From Intrasporangium_A sp051961875 (GTDB lineage: Bacteria > Actinomycetota > Actinomycetes > Actinomycetales > Dermatophilaceae), in assembly GCF_051961875.1 (NCBI RefSeq), contig NZ_JBQCCV010000057.1, positions 1 to 27,536 on the forward strand: a stretch of DNA of 27,536 nt, written 5' to 3'. Below the pieces are notes generated by a model that was given only the letters and a program-made list of their open reading frames with translations, was not told where the DNA came from and made no database searches. Shown here in pieces: positions 16,816 through 23,933 of the stretch (positions are counted from its first letter, which is position 1; the number at the start of each line of letters is the position of its first letter). Both the position numbers and the translations under genes were made by a program.

Positions 16816-18080
16816 CACACGACCCCGAACCTGCGCGCTGCCGCGACCCCGGAGCGGCACCCGTCCTCGTGGAAGCCCCATCCGAGATGGGCTCCGGCGA
16901 AGGCGAGGCGCTCGCCGCCGGCGGTGCTGAGCCGGCGAGCGGCGGCCACCGCCTCGGCCGTGAAGACGGGATGCGTGTAGCTCATGCGGGCGGTGACCGT
17001 GTCCGGGTCGACGCGATCGGTCGCGCCGAGGGTGACGACGTGGTCCCGCTCGTCGGTGAGGCCTTGGAGGCGGTTCATCCAGTAGCTGACGACCACCTTG
17101 TCCGAGCCGCCCCCGCAGGTGGGGATCCGGTAGTTCCACGACGCGCGGGCACGCTGGCGCTCGGGCAGGAGGGACGAGTCACGGTGGAGCCAGGTCTCAT
17201 TGCGCGAGTAGGTGATTGCGGCGAGATCAGACTTCTCCTCGGGGGTGGCGTCGGCCAGCAGCTCGAGAGCCTGATCAGCGTGGGTCGCGACGACGACCCG
17301 GTCATATCGGGTCGGCGGCTCGATAGCCGTGCGGACGTCGACCCCGTCGTCGTGCCGCTCCACCGCGGTGACCCGGCGTCCGGTGCGCACGTCGGGCAGC
17401 TGCGCCACGAGGCGGTCGACGTAGCTGCGAGATCCACCGACGACCGTGCGCCAGGTCGGGGAGCCGGTGATCCTCAGCATTCCGTGGTGGTCGAGGAACC
17501 GGAAGAGGTGACGTGCGGGATACGTGCCGGCGTCGCGCTCGCCGCACGACCACACGCAGGCGACGAGCGGCATCGCGAAGTGCCGGATGAAGTAGTCGGT
17601 GTAGCCGCCCCTCTCGAGGAACGCCGACCAGGTCGGATCGCCGGAGCCGGCGGCGAGCAGGCGGCGAGCGTCCCGGTGGAACCTGGGGACCTGCCGGAGC
17701 AGGCCGAGGAAGCGGGCGTCGGCCACCCGCCCCGGCTGGGCGAGGATGCCGCCGATACCCCTCCCTCCCGCGTAGGAGAGGCCGCACTGCTCGCACGTGA
17801 TGCTCATGCTCATCTCGGTCGGCCGGGTCTCGACGCCCAGCTCGTGGAAGAGCTGCAGCAGGTGCGGATACGTGCGGTCGTTCATCACGATGAAGCCGCT
17901 GTCCACCTGCATCGGCTCCCCGGAGGTGCTCGGCATGTCGTGGGTGTGAGCGTGTCCCCCCAGCCGGTGGTCGGCCTCGTAGAGAGTCACGTCGTGGGTC
18001 CGCGAGAGCAGGTGGGCCGCCGTCAGCCCGGCCACTCCTGACCCGACGACCGCGGCGCTCGGCCGGGTGGGTGCTGCCAT
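16812..18080 (-). CDS. FAD-dependent amine-oxidase-like oxidoreductase (lipid desaturase/oxidase candidate)
   Basis: This 422-residue protein has an N-terminal FAD-binding motif AVVGSGVAGLTAAHLLS followed by YEADHRLGGHAHTHD, typical of NAD(P)/FAD amine-oxidase-like enzymes. FIVMNDRTYPHLLQLFHELG and the C-terminal LAFAGAHLGWGFHEDGCRSG are conserved in the subgroup found beside DUF1365. I chose ATG 18080 (GAGG six bases upstream), not the longer frame that would cross the promoter. It is the first gene of the seven-gene operon, about 35 nt from the inferred transcription start. Homologues are discussed as acyl-chain desaturases in furan fatty acid formation; the exact reaction here is unproven. 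Confidence 0.9.
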   Translation of the reverse strand: MAAPTRPSAAVVGSGVAGLTAAHLLSRTHDVTLYEADHRLGGHAHTHDMPSTSGEPMQVDSGFIVMNDRTYPHLLQLFHELGVETRPTEMSMSITCEQCGLSYAGGRGIGGILAQPGRVADARFLGLLRQVPRFHRDARRLLAAGSGDPTWSAFLERGGYTDYFIRHFAMPLVACVWSCGERDAGTYPARHLFRFLDHHGMLRITGSPTWRTVVGGSRSYVDRLVAQLPDVRTGRRVTAVERHDDGVDVRTAIEPPTRYDRVVVATHADQALELLADATPEEKSDLAAITYSRNETWLHRDSSLLPERQRARASWNYRIPTCGGGSDKVVVSYWMNRLQGLTDERDHVVTLGATDRVDPDTVTARMSYTHPVFTAEAVAAARRLSTAGGERLAFAGAHLGWGFHEDGCRSGVAAARRFGVVW

Positions 18081-18120
18081 GTCGATCCTCGATCCTCCTG
18101 GTGCTGCGGCGACGTTCTCG

Positions 18121-18166
18121 AGCCTAGAATCTCTGTACAAGGATTGTCAAAGGTTTGGAGAATGTT
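18121..18166. promoter_or_regulatory. Divergent promoters with three 11-bp direct repeats (putative CarH/LitR operator)
   Basis: Three adjoining 11-mers read TGTACAAGGAT (18134-18144), TGTCAAAGGTT (18145-18155) and TGGAGAATGTT (18156-18166). Repeats 1 and 2 agree at 8 of 11 positions; repeat 3 agrees with each at 7. On the minus strand TTGACA (complement of 18145-18150) is a consensus -35, and TAGGCT (complement of 18121-18126) is a -10 at 18-bp spacing. Together they drive the FAD operon. On the plus strand TAGAAT (18125-18130) is a near-consensus -10 for the SRPBCC gene. Repeat 3 covers that gene's ribosome site (GGAG). A repressor bound here would block both directions. Confidence 0.72.
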
Positions 18167-18604
18167 ATGGAGATCGAGCGCACGGTCACCACCGCTGCCC
18201 CGCCCGGGGCCGTCTTCCGCTATCTCGCCGACTTCACGACGACCACCGAGTGGGACCCGGGCACGGTCCGCACCACCCGGGTGCGCGGTGACGGCGGCAT
18301 CGGCACGACGTACCGCAACACCTCGCGCTTCCTGGGGCGCGAGACCCAGCTGACCTATGTGGTCGAGCGGTTCGTGCCTGGCAGGGTGGTCCATCTCCGG
18401 GGTGAGAACCGCTCCGTCCTGGCCGACGACACGATCACCTTCGCGCAGACACCAAGCGGCGGCACGAGGGTGACTTATCGAGCCGCCTTCTCCTTCAAGG
18501 GCTTCGCCCGGCTCGTGGCCCCACTGTTCGCGCCAGCCCTTCGCCGGCTCGGGGACGAGGCCGAGCGCGGCCTGTACGAGTGCCTCGACCGACTCGGCGC
18601 CTAG
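18167..18604 (+). CDS. SRPBCC/polyketide-cyclase-like lipid-binding-fold protein
   Basis: This is a 145-residue protein. The ATG at 18167 follows GGAG with 6-nt spacing; an upstream TTG at 18155 lies inside the operator and is less likely. The START/SRPBCC fold is indicated by MEIERTVTTAAPPGAVFRYL, ADFTTTTEWDPGTVRTTRV, a central ERFVPGRVVHLRGEN strand pair, and a C-terminal helix (LRRLGDEAERGLYECLDRLG). The family makes a hydrophobic cavity for lipids, polyketides or other small ligands, usually without conserved catalytic residues. It is divergent from the lipid-modifying operon, shares its operator, and precedes the MerR gene. It may bind a product or substrate of that pathway. Confidence 0.87.
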   Translation: MEIERTVTTAAPPGAVFRYLADFTTTTEWDPGTVRTTRVRGDGGIGTTYRNTSRFLGRETQLTYVVERFVPGRVVHLRGENRSVLADDTITFAQTPSGGTRVTYRAAFSFKGFARLVAPLFAPALRRLGDEAERGLYECLDRLGA

Positions 18605-18614
18605 GCTGTGCCCG

Positions 18615-19565
18615 ATGTACACGATCAAGCGCGCAGCCGAGCGGGTCGGGATCAGTGCCGCGACGCTGCGCGCCTGGGAGCGTCGCTACGGCGTCGTGTC
18701 GCCGACCCGGAGCGAGGGTGGCTACCGGCTGTACGCCGAGGACGACGTGCGCGCCCTCACCCTGATGGCGCAACTCGTGGCGGACGGGTGGACCCCCAGC
18801 CTGGCCGCGGGCGAGGCGACCCGGCGGCTCGAGGCAGTCGCCGAGGCGGAGGCGCCTGCAGGAGCGAGCCTGGCCCCGGTTCCCGACGTCATGGCCACGC
18901 CGGCCGCCGACCGCTCACCGGGCGCCTTCACGGGCGCGCTCGTCGACGCGGCCGCCGCCCTCGATGCCGCAGCCCTGTCGGCGGTCCTCGACGAGATGTT
19001 CGCTGTCGGGACCTTCGAGTCCGTCGTCGACCACCACCTCCTCCCGGCGATGGACGCCGTTGGCGAGGCATGGGTGACCGGTCGGATCAGCGTCGCGGGT
19101 GAGCACTTCGTGTCGAACGCGGTGCTGCGGCGGTTGGCTGCGGCCTACGAGGCCGCCGCGACCTTCGCCACGGGCGCCAGGGTGCTGATGGGACTGGCCC
19201 CGGGCGGCCGTCATGAGCTCGGGCTGCTGGCCTTCGCGGTGGCGGCGCGGCGCAGGGGGCTGGCGACCGGCTACCTCGGCGCAGACCTGCCCGTCGCCGA
19301 CTGGGTGAGCGCGGTCGGGGACCGCAACCCGGCCGCTGTCGTGCTCGCCATCCCGACTCTCAGCGACGCTGCGCCCGTCGCCGCGGTCGTCGCCGCGCTG
19401 CGAGAGGGTCATCCCGACCTGCTCGTCGCCGTCGGCGGCAGCGGGCAGGACCACGCCCCTGAGGAGGCGGTGCGTCTCGGCCATGACATCGGTGGGGCCG
19501 CCGCCGCGCTGGCCGCCGCTTTGACCACGGCGTCCCGACCGGTCACGAGATCAGGCTCGTCGTAG
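18615..19565 (+). CDS. MerR-type regulator with B12-binding domain, CarH/LitR-like light sensor
   Basis: This is a 316-residue protein. Residues 1-70 are a MerR winged helix (YTIKRAAERVGISAATLRAW, then RRYGVVSPTRSEGGYRLY). Residues about 103-180 form a four-helix cap holding W153 and E163-H164, exactly the Wx9EH motif that sandwiches adenosylcobalamin in CarH. Residues about 187-300 are the cobalamin-binding Rossmann fold, with His200 in GRHELG as the predicted lower cobalt ligand, plus TGYLGADLP and AVGGSG. CarH/LitR proteins bind DNA as AdoCbl tetramers in the dark and release it in light. The residue after W153 is valine, where I recall the Thermus protein has histidine. It starts 10 nt after the SRPBCC stop. 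TAGGCT seven bases before the ATG may also give a leaderless transcript. Confidence 0.9.
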   Translation: MYTIKRAAERVGISAATLRAWERRYGVVSPTRSEGGYRLYAEDDVRALTLMAQLVADGWTPSLAAGEATRRLEAVAEAEAPAGASLAPVPDVMATPAADRSPGAFTGALVDAAAALDAAALSAVLDEMFAVGTFESVVDHHLLPAMDAVGEAWVTGRISVAGEHFVSNAVLRRLAAAYEAAATFATGARVLMGLAPGGRHELGLLAFAVAARRRGLATGYLGADLPVADWVSAVGDRNPAAVVLAIPTLSDAAPVAAVVAALREGHPDLLVAVGGSGQDHAPEEAVRLGHDIGGAAAALAAALTTASRPVTRSGSS

Positions 19566-20156
19566 TAGGGCGACGAGGAACGTCGAGTCGTCGGTGAACG
19601 GGCGCAGGTCCCAGGTCGACAGCAGCAGGTCCGGCTCGAAGCCCGCGCGGGTGGCATCCCGCAGGAACTCGGCGAACTCGTAGCCGCGTCCGGCGCCGAA
19701 CCCGATCGCCGCCCGGCCTTCCGGGGCGAGGTGGGCGTGCAGCCGCTCGAGCACTGGCACGCGCGTGCTCCGCGCCAGGAACGCCATGACGTTCCCGGCG
19801 CTGACGATCGCGTCGAACGGCTCGGCGATGCCCCGGGCCGGCAGGTCCAGCTCGGCGAGGTCTCCGACGATCCACCGCGGTCCGGGATGGTCCTGCTCCG
19901 CGGCCGCGATGAGCTTGGCGTCGCCGTCGACCCCGACGACGTCGTGTCCGACGGAGTGCAGGTAGGCGCCGGTCCGCCCCTGTCCGCACCCGGCGTCGAG
20001 GATCCGGGCGCGCCGGGAGACCAGGGTGTCCACGAGTCTGGCCTCGCCTGCGAGGTCCTCACCGGCGCCGGCCATCGCTCGGAAGCGCTCGATGTACCAG
20101 TCCGAGTGTCCGGGATCGGCCGTGATCTTCTGGGTCCAGAGGCTCTGCTCCACCAT
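19551..20156 (-). CDS. Class I SAM-dependent methyltransferase
   Basis: This is a 201-residue protein from ATG 20156. The longer GTG at 20180 is less likely, because VEQSLWTQKITADPGHSDWY is the normal family N terminus. The SAM-binding loop ILDAGCGQGRTGAYL is at about 52-66, with an acidic VVGVDGD after strand 2, DAIVSAGNVMAF at motif IV and a late LAPEGRAAIGFG. It is a stand-alone Rossmann methyltransferase of unknown substrate. Its 3' end overlaps the MerR gene by 15 bp in convergent orientation. No Shine-Dalgarno is visible; GACAAT six bases before the ATG could be a -10 for a leaderless message. Confidence 0.87.
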   Translation of the reverse strand: MVEQSLWTQKITADPGHSDWYIERFRAMAGAGEDLAGEARLVDTLVSRRARILDAGCGQGRTGAYLHSVGHDVVGVDGDAKLIAAAEQDHPGPRWIVGDLAELDLPARGIAEPFDAIVSAGNVMAFLARSTRVPVLERLHAHLAPEGRAAIGFGAGRGYEFAEFLRDATRAGFEPDLLLSTWDLRPFTDDSTFLVALLRRA

Positions 20157-20372
20157 GGCGCCATTGTCGCAACCGCCCACCGACGGAGGGAGGCGGTGGG
20201 AGCCGGCTCAGCGGCATACCCCTTCCGGGCACAACGCGGCTGGGGTCGCGCGCGTTGAGCGCGAGTCGGGCCGCCGACTGGGTACTGCAGGACTGCGTCG
20301 GTCCGATCTCCAGCAGCGGGGTGTGCGGCCGCGCCGGTCTCACCGGTGCCCACAGGAAGCGCAAACCCTTTG

Positions 20373-20558
20373 ATGAACATGAAGAGCATGTCGATCCGGC
20401 AGCTGATCATCGAGCTGGCCAGGACTGAGACGGACGCAGACGGCCATGCGGACCCCGACCTGTTCGCCCGGCAGCGTGCGCTGATCGGGGAGCTGCGGCG
20501 GCGGGGGCAGGGCGCGCCCGGCGAGGCCCATCACACGGCGGACGCCGCTCCTCGCTAG
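20373..20558 (+). CDS. Small hypothetical protein
   Basis: This is a 61-residue protein. ATG 20373 has AGGAAG 13 bases upstream, rather far; an in-frame GTG at 20346 is the alternative and would give 70 residues. The sequence has a helical, charged core (MSIRQLIIELARTETDADGH, then DPDLFARQRALIGELRRRG) ending in a low-complexity tail. There is no membrane segment or metal motif. It resembles small actinobacterial proteins of unknown function, but I cannot name a family. A strong hairpin follows its stop, which supports it being a real transcription unit. Confidence 0.5.
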   Translation: MNMKSMSIRQLIIELARTETDADGHADPDLFARQRALIGELRRRGQGAPGEAHHTADAAPR

Positions 20559-20579
20559 GAGCCGGGCAGTCCCACAGGG

Positions 20580-20620
20580 GCGCGCCCGCCCGAGCGGGAC
20601 CGTGGTCCCTTCGGGCGCGC
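20580..20620. terminator. Nested-stem hairpin between convergent genes
   Basis: A 9-bp outer stem, GCGCGCCCG (20580-20588) with CGGGCGCGC (20612-20620), surrounds an inner GGGACC-GT-GGTCCC stem (20596-20609). It lies just after the small protein gene (stop 20558) and before the convergent GntP gene (stop 20722), as expected for a two-way terminator. Confidence 0.65.
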
Positions 20621-20652
20621 TCGCGTCTCGAAACCCCGCCCGAGCGGGACCG
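20585..20652. repeat. Two exact copies of an 18-bp direct repeat, CCCGCCCGAGCGGGACCG
   Basis: Copies lie at 20585-20602 and 20635-20652, 50 bp apart. The first is inside the terminator hairpin; the second starts a weaker structure of its own. They look like a local duplication of terminator sequence. There are no coding signs between 20559 and 20721. Confidence 0.75.
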
Positions 20653-20721
20653 AGGTTCTCGTCGGGAGGCCATGCTCCGGAACACACGGGAGGTGCGGCC
20701 GGGAGGTGCGGCCCTGAGCAG

Positions 20722-22260
20722 CTAGAAGAAGACGCTCGCGATCAGCACGAAGCCGAAGCCGACGACGGAGATGACCGTCTCCATCACCGACCAGGACTTG
20801 ATCGTCTCCCACACCGACAGGCCGAAGTACTCCTTGACGAGCCAGAAGCCGGCGTCGTTGACGTGGCTGAAGAAGAGGGAGCCGCAGCCGACGGCGAGCA
20901 CGAGCAGGGCCAGGTGGTTCGTCGACAGCGTCGACCCGAGAGGGCCGACGATGCCGGCGGCCGTGATGGTCGCGACGGTCGCCGAGCCCGTGCCCAGGCG
21001 GATCAGCACGGCGACGAGCCAGCCGAGCAGGAGCGCGGAGAATTGCACCCCGGTCGCCCAGTCGCGGATCACGTTGCCCACGCCGGCGTCGACGAGTGTC
21101 TGCTTGAAGCCGCCGCCGGCGGAGACGATGAGGATGATGCCCGCGACGGCCGGCAGGCTCGCGCCGAGAGTGTTGCTGGCCCGTTCCCGGCTCATGCCCG
21201 AGCCCAGCCCCAGGAAGAAGTAGCAGAACAGCACCGCGATGAGGAGGGCCACGGTGGGGGTGCCCAGCAGGTCGAAGACCTGGCGCGACGCCGCGTTCTG
21301 GTTGCTCACGACGATCTTTGTGATCGCGTCCGCGAGCATCAGCAGCACGGGCAGCGTGATCGCGATGATCGCAGTGCCGAACCTGATCCCGCGCCGGCCC
21401 GGCTCGACCGGTTCGTCCTCGAGGTCACGCAGCCGCTGCTCGGAGCCCTCGGAGCCCTCGGAGCCCTCGGTGGTCTCCGTGTCCTCCGTGCCGGTGCCGG
21501 CGCGGCCCCCGAGGCCGTCCCGGCCACCGGCTCCCGCGGTGACCAGTGTCGCGAAGTCGGGGTGCCTGGGCACCCACCGGTCGACGAGCTGGGCGAGGAG
21601 CGGGCCCGCGATGATGACCGTGGGGATCGCGATGATGATGCCGAAGATGAGCGTGCGCCCGAGGTCCGCCTTGAGCAGCCCGATGGCGGTCAGCGGACCG
21701 GGGTGCGGCGGGACCAGGCCGTGGAGCACCGAGAGCCCGGCGAGCGCGGGGATGCCGACCTTCATGAGGGACAGGCCGGTGCGGCTCGCGACGAGGATGA
21801 CGACGGGGACGAGCAGGACGACGCCGACCTCGAAGAACAGCGGCAGCCCGAGAATCGCGGCGATGAGGGCCATGATCCACGGCAGGCCGCCGCGCCCGAC
21901 GCTGCCGACCATCGTCGACACGATCTTGGAGGCGCCCCCGGAGTCCTCGAGCATCTTGCCGATCATGGCGCCGAGCGCGATGAGCAGGCCGACCGAACCC
22001 GTCGTCGAGCCGAACCCGTTCGTGAAGCTGGTGACGATGGCTCCCGGCGGCATGGTGGCGATCGCGCCGAGGACGGCGGAGCCCAGCATGAGGGACAGGA
22101 ACGGGTGCAGCTTGACGACTGTGATCAGCACGACGACGGCGAGGATCCCGACGATGCAGGCCACGAGCAGCTGGGCGTCCCCGGCGTATTTGGGCGGGTC
22201 CGCCATCGGCGTCGTCGCGGATGCCGTCGCCCCGACCCACGCCATCGACACTGGTCCCAT
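20722..22260 (-). CDS. GntP-family gluconate:H+ symporter-type permease
   Basis: This is a 512-residue polytopic transporter. ATG 22260 has AGGAG five bases upstream; the adjacent GTG at 22263 is too close to it. Family signatures are HPFLSLMLGSAVLGAIATMP, NGFGSTTGSVGLLIALGAMI, GKMLEDSGGA, GLPLFFEVGVVLLVPVV, HGLVPPHPGPLTAIGLL and, near the end, GTGSATVATITAAGIVGPL. Proteins of this family import gluconate or related sugar acids with protons. The central cytoplasmic loop carries an acidic GSE repeat (see 21441-21470). No gluconate kinase or GntR regulator is adjacent, so the substrate is left general. The gene is a single unit, divergent from the methyltransferase at 22390. Confidence 0.93.
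   Translation of the reverse strand: MGPVSMAWVGATASATTPMADPPKYAGDAQLLVACIVGILAVVVLITVVKLHPFLSLMLGSAVLGAIATMPPGAIVTSFTNGFGSTTGSVGLLIALGAMIGKMLEDSGGASKIVSTMVGSVGRGGLPWIMALIAAILGLPLFFEVGVVLLVPVVILVASRTGLSLMKVGIPALAGLSVLHGLVPPHPGPLTAIGLLKADLGRTLIFGIIIAIPTVIIAGPLLAQLVDRWVPRHPDFATLVTAGAGGRDGLGGRAGTGTEDTETTEGSEGSEGSEQRLRDLEDEPVEPGRRGIRFGTAIIAITLPVLLMLADAITKIVVSNQNAASRQVFDLLGTPTVALLIAVLFCYFFLGLGSGMSRERASNTLGASLPAVAGIILIVSAGGGFKQTLVDAGVGNVIRDWATGVQFSALLLGWLVAVLIRLGTGSATVATITAAGIVGPLGSTLSTNHLALLVLAVGCGSLFFSHVNDAGFWLVKEYFGLSVWETIKSWSVMETVISVVGFGFVLIASVFF
21441..21470. repeat. In-frame 9-bp tandem repeat in the GntP gene
   Basis: The unit CGGAGCCCT occurs three times perfectly plus CGG. On the coding strand it gives a Gly-Ser-Glu run (GSEGSEGSE) in the large cytoplasmic loop. 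Copy number could vary by replication slippage without breaking the frame. Confidence 0.85.
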
Positions 22261-22389
22261 CACGACTCCTGCTCGTCAGGGCGCGAAACGCCTCGTAGGA
22301 GAGTCCGTACCCGCTCGGCCCTGGACGTCAACTCCTCACAGGACGGGTAGCGTCGAGCACGATCCCCCTGACCGCGACGGAGGTGACCT

Positions 22390-22986
22390 GTGGGCGACCA
22401 GTTCGACGCGTCCTACTGGGAGGAGCGCTACCGCTCCGGTGGGCAGGAGGAGGTGGGGCCCAGCCCGCACCTCGTCTCCGGAGTCACCGGACTCGAACCC
22501 GGGCGCGCCCTCGAGGCGGGCTGCGGTGAGGGCGGCAACGCGATCTGGCTCGCGGAGCAGGGCTGGCAGGTCACCGCGGTCGACATCTCTCCCACGGCCC
22601 TGGACCGCGCCCGACAGCACGCCGCCCGGCTCGGTGGTGCGGCGGACCGGATCGACTGGGTCGAGGCGGACCTCACCGACCACCGGCTCGAGCCCGACTC
22701 GTTCGACCTCGTCACCTGCCACTACGTGCATCCCCGAGAGGGCCACCGCGAGCTGCTGACCCGCCTCGCTGCTGCCGTGGCGCCCGGGGGGACCCTGGTC
22801 GTCGTCGACCACGACGCGGCCGACGAGCACGCCCACGCCCACACCTCCCTCGACGGCCTCGTCACGGCGCTCGAGCCTGCCGCCTGGGATGTCGAGGTGC
22901 AGGAACCACGGGCCCGCGAGGTGGTCGCGCACGGCCGCCGAATCTCCTTGCGCGACAACGTCCTTGTGGCGCGAAAGAGGAGCTGA
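22390..22986 (+). CDS. Class I SAM-dependent methyltransferase (small-molecule type)
   Basis: This is a 198-residue protein starting at GTG 22390 with GGAGG six bases upstream. The N terminus FDASYWEERYRSGG is typical of thiol/tellurite-type and related small methyltransferases. The SAM loop ALEAGCGEGGNAIWLA is at 40-55, VTAVDISPTALDRAR follows strand 2, and a late VAPGGTLVVVDHD is present. The tail is rich in histidine and acidic residues (HDAADEHAHAHTS), which may bind a metal. The substrate is unknown; detoxification of a soft nucleophile is one possibility. It is not related closely to the methyltransferase at 19551. Confidence 0.88.
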   Translation: MGDQFDASYWEERYRSGGQEEVGPSPHLVSGVTGLEPGRALEAGCGEGGNAIWLAEQGWQVTAVDISPTALDRARQHAARLGGAADRIDWVEADLTDHRLEPDSFDLVTCHYVHPREGHRELLTRLAAAVAPGGTLVVVDHDAADEHAHAHTSLDGLVTALEPAAWDVEVQEPRAREVVAHGRRISLRDNVLVARKRS

Positions 22987-23040
22987 GGAGCACGAGGCGA
23001 ACCAGCGGCATACGACTTCCGTGAATGGAGGCGAACCGGC

Positions 23041-23069
23041 TTCGACATCGAACCGCGGACGGCTATCCT
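23041..23069 (+). promoter_or_regulatory. Sigma-70-like promoter for the PAS-ANTAR gene
   Basis: TTCGAC (23041-23046) and TATCCT (23064-23069) are separated by 17 bp, about 90 bp before the likely ATG at 23160. This is one of the better -35/-10 pairs in the window. Confidence 0.6.
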
Positions 23070-23159
23070 GAGAGCGGTTGAGCCAGCAGCCCTACACCGT
23101 CCCGGTATCCGGTGACGCATGTCTTGGCCGCTGGCCAAGGACCAGGAGAACTGCTCGAC

Positions 23160-23909
23160 ATGTCGAAGCGCAAGGATCCGGCTCGCCACTTCACGCGGGC
23201 GAGTGCGCCACCCGTGGCCGCGTACAGGTACGACGCGGTCGCCGACCAGCTGTGGTGGTCACCCCAGATGTACGAGCTGTTCGGCTTCGCCCCGGGGGAC
23301 GTGGTGCCGACCCTCGCCCTCATGGACGCCCACATCCACCCGGACGACCGGAAGATGGTGCACGAGGTCTGCTGCCCCGCGTGGCGCACGGGCCGCCCTT
23401 TCACGATTCGTCACCGCATCCTCGACGCGGGGCTCGGTGTCCGCGACATCATCGCGGTGGGGGAGTCGATCCTCGCCGGCGACCGGTACGCCACCGTCCA
23501 TGCGTACTACGTCGACGTGACGACGGCGATCGGCAAGGACGTGCGCGCGGGCGTCACGGTCGCCCTCGAGGAGACGCTCCGCACGCGTGGTGTCATCGAC
23601 CAGGTCAAGGGCGCCGTCATGCTCGCGTATGGCGTTGACGCGGACACCGCGTTCACCCTGCTGCGCGGCATCTCCAACAACCACAACCTCCGGCTCGCGC
23701 AGCTCGCGTACTACGTCGCGGACCGGCTCTCGAGCGTGGAGCGCGGGGCCGAGCCGGCCCAGGAGACGCTCTTCCAGATCCTCGCCTCGGTCGCGGAGCA
23801 CCGCGCGGTCATCGAGGCGTGGCCGCTCCCGGACGCGCCCGCCCCGACCGGGGCCGAGCCGGTCTCGTCGGGGGCCAGCGAGTCCACGATCGGCCCCCCG
23901 ACGGCATAG
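23160..23909 (+). CDS. PAS-ANTAR regulator (putative transcription antiterminator)
   Basis: This is a 249-residue protein from ATG 23160; AGGAG lies 11 bases upstream, so the ATG at 23112 cannot be excluded. Residues about 20-122 form a PAS domain of the PAS_3 type (YRYDAVADQLWWSPQMYELF, then DAHIHPDDRK and FTIRHRILDAGLGVRDI). Residues about 133-190 form an ANTAR domain (LRTRGVIDQVKGAVMLAYGV, then DADTAFTLLRGISNNHN). ANTAR domains bind paired RNA hairpins in mRNA leaders and prevent termination. PAS-ANTAR proteins are abundant in actinobacteria. The PAS ligand and RNA targets are not evident from the neighbours. The C-terminal tail is low complexity. Confidence 0.92.
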   Translation: MSKRKDPARHFTRASAPPVAAYRYDAVADQLWWSPQMYELFGFAPGDVVPTLALMDAHIHPDDRKMVHEVCCPAWRTGRPFTIRHRILDAGLGVRDIIAVGESILAGDRYATVHAYYVDVTTAIGKDVRAGVTVALEETLRTRGVIDQVKGAVMLAYGVDADTAFTLLRGISNNHNLRLAQLAYYVADRLSSVERGAEPAQETLFQILASVAEHRAVIEAWPLPDAPAPTGAEPVSSGASESTIGPPTA

Positions 23910-23933
23910 AGCCCCAGGGGCTAGCCTGCGGGG

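Noticed and set aside
18081..18140. Longer N terminus for the FAD protein
   Set aside because: It would place the start codon inside the promoter/operator. The FAD motif is at the correct distance from ATG 18080.
20602..22350. 582-codon plus-strand open frame opposite the GntP gene
   Set aside because: The translation is almost all charged residues (D, E, R, G), as expected from the antisense of hydrophobic codons. It also crosses the terminator.
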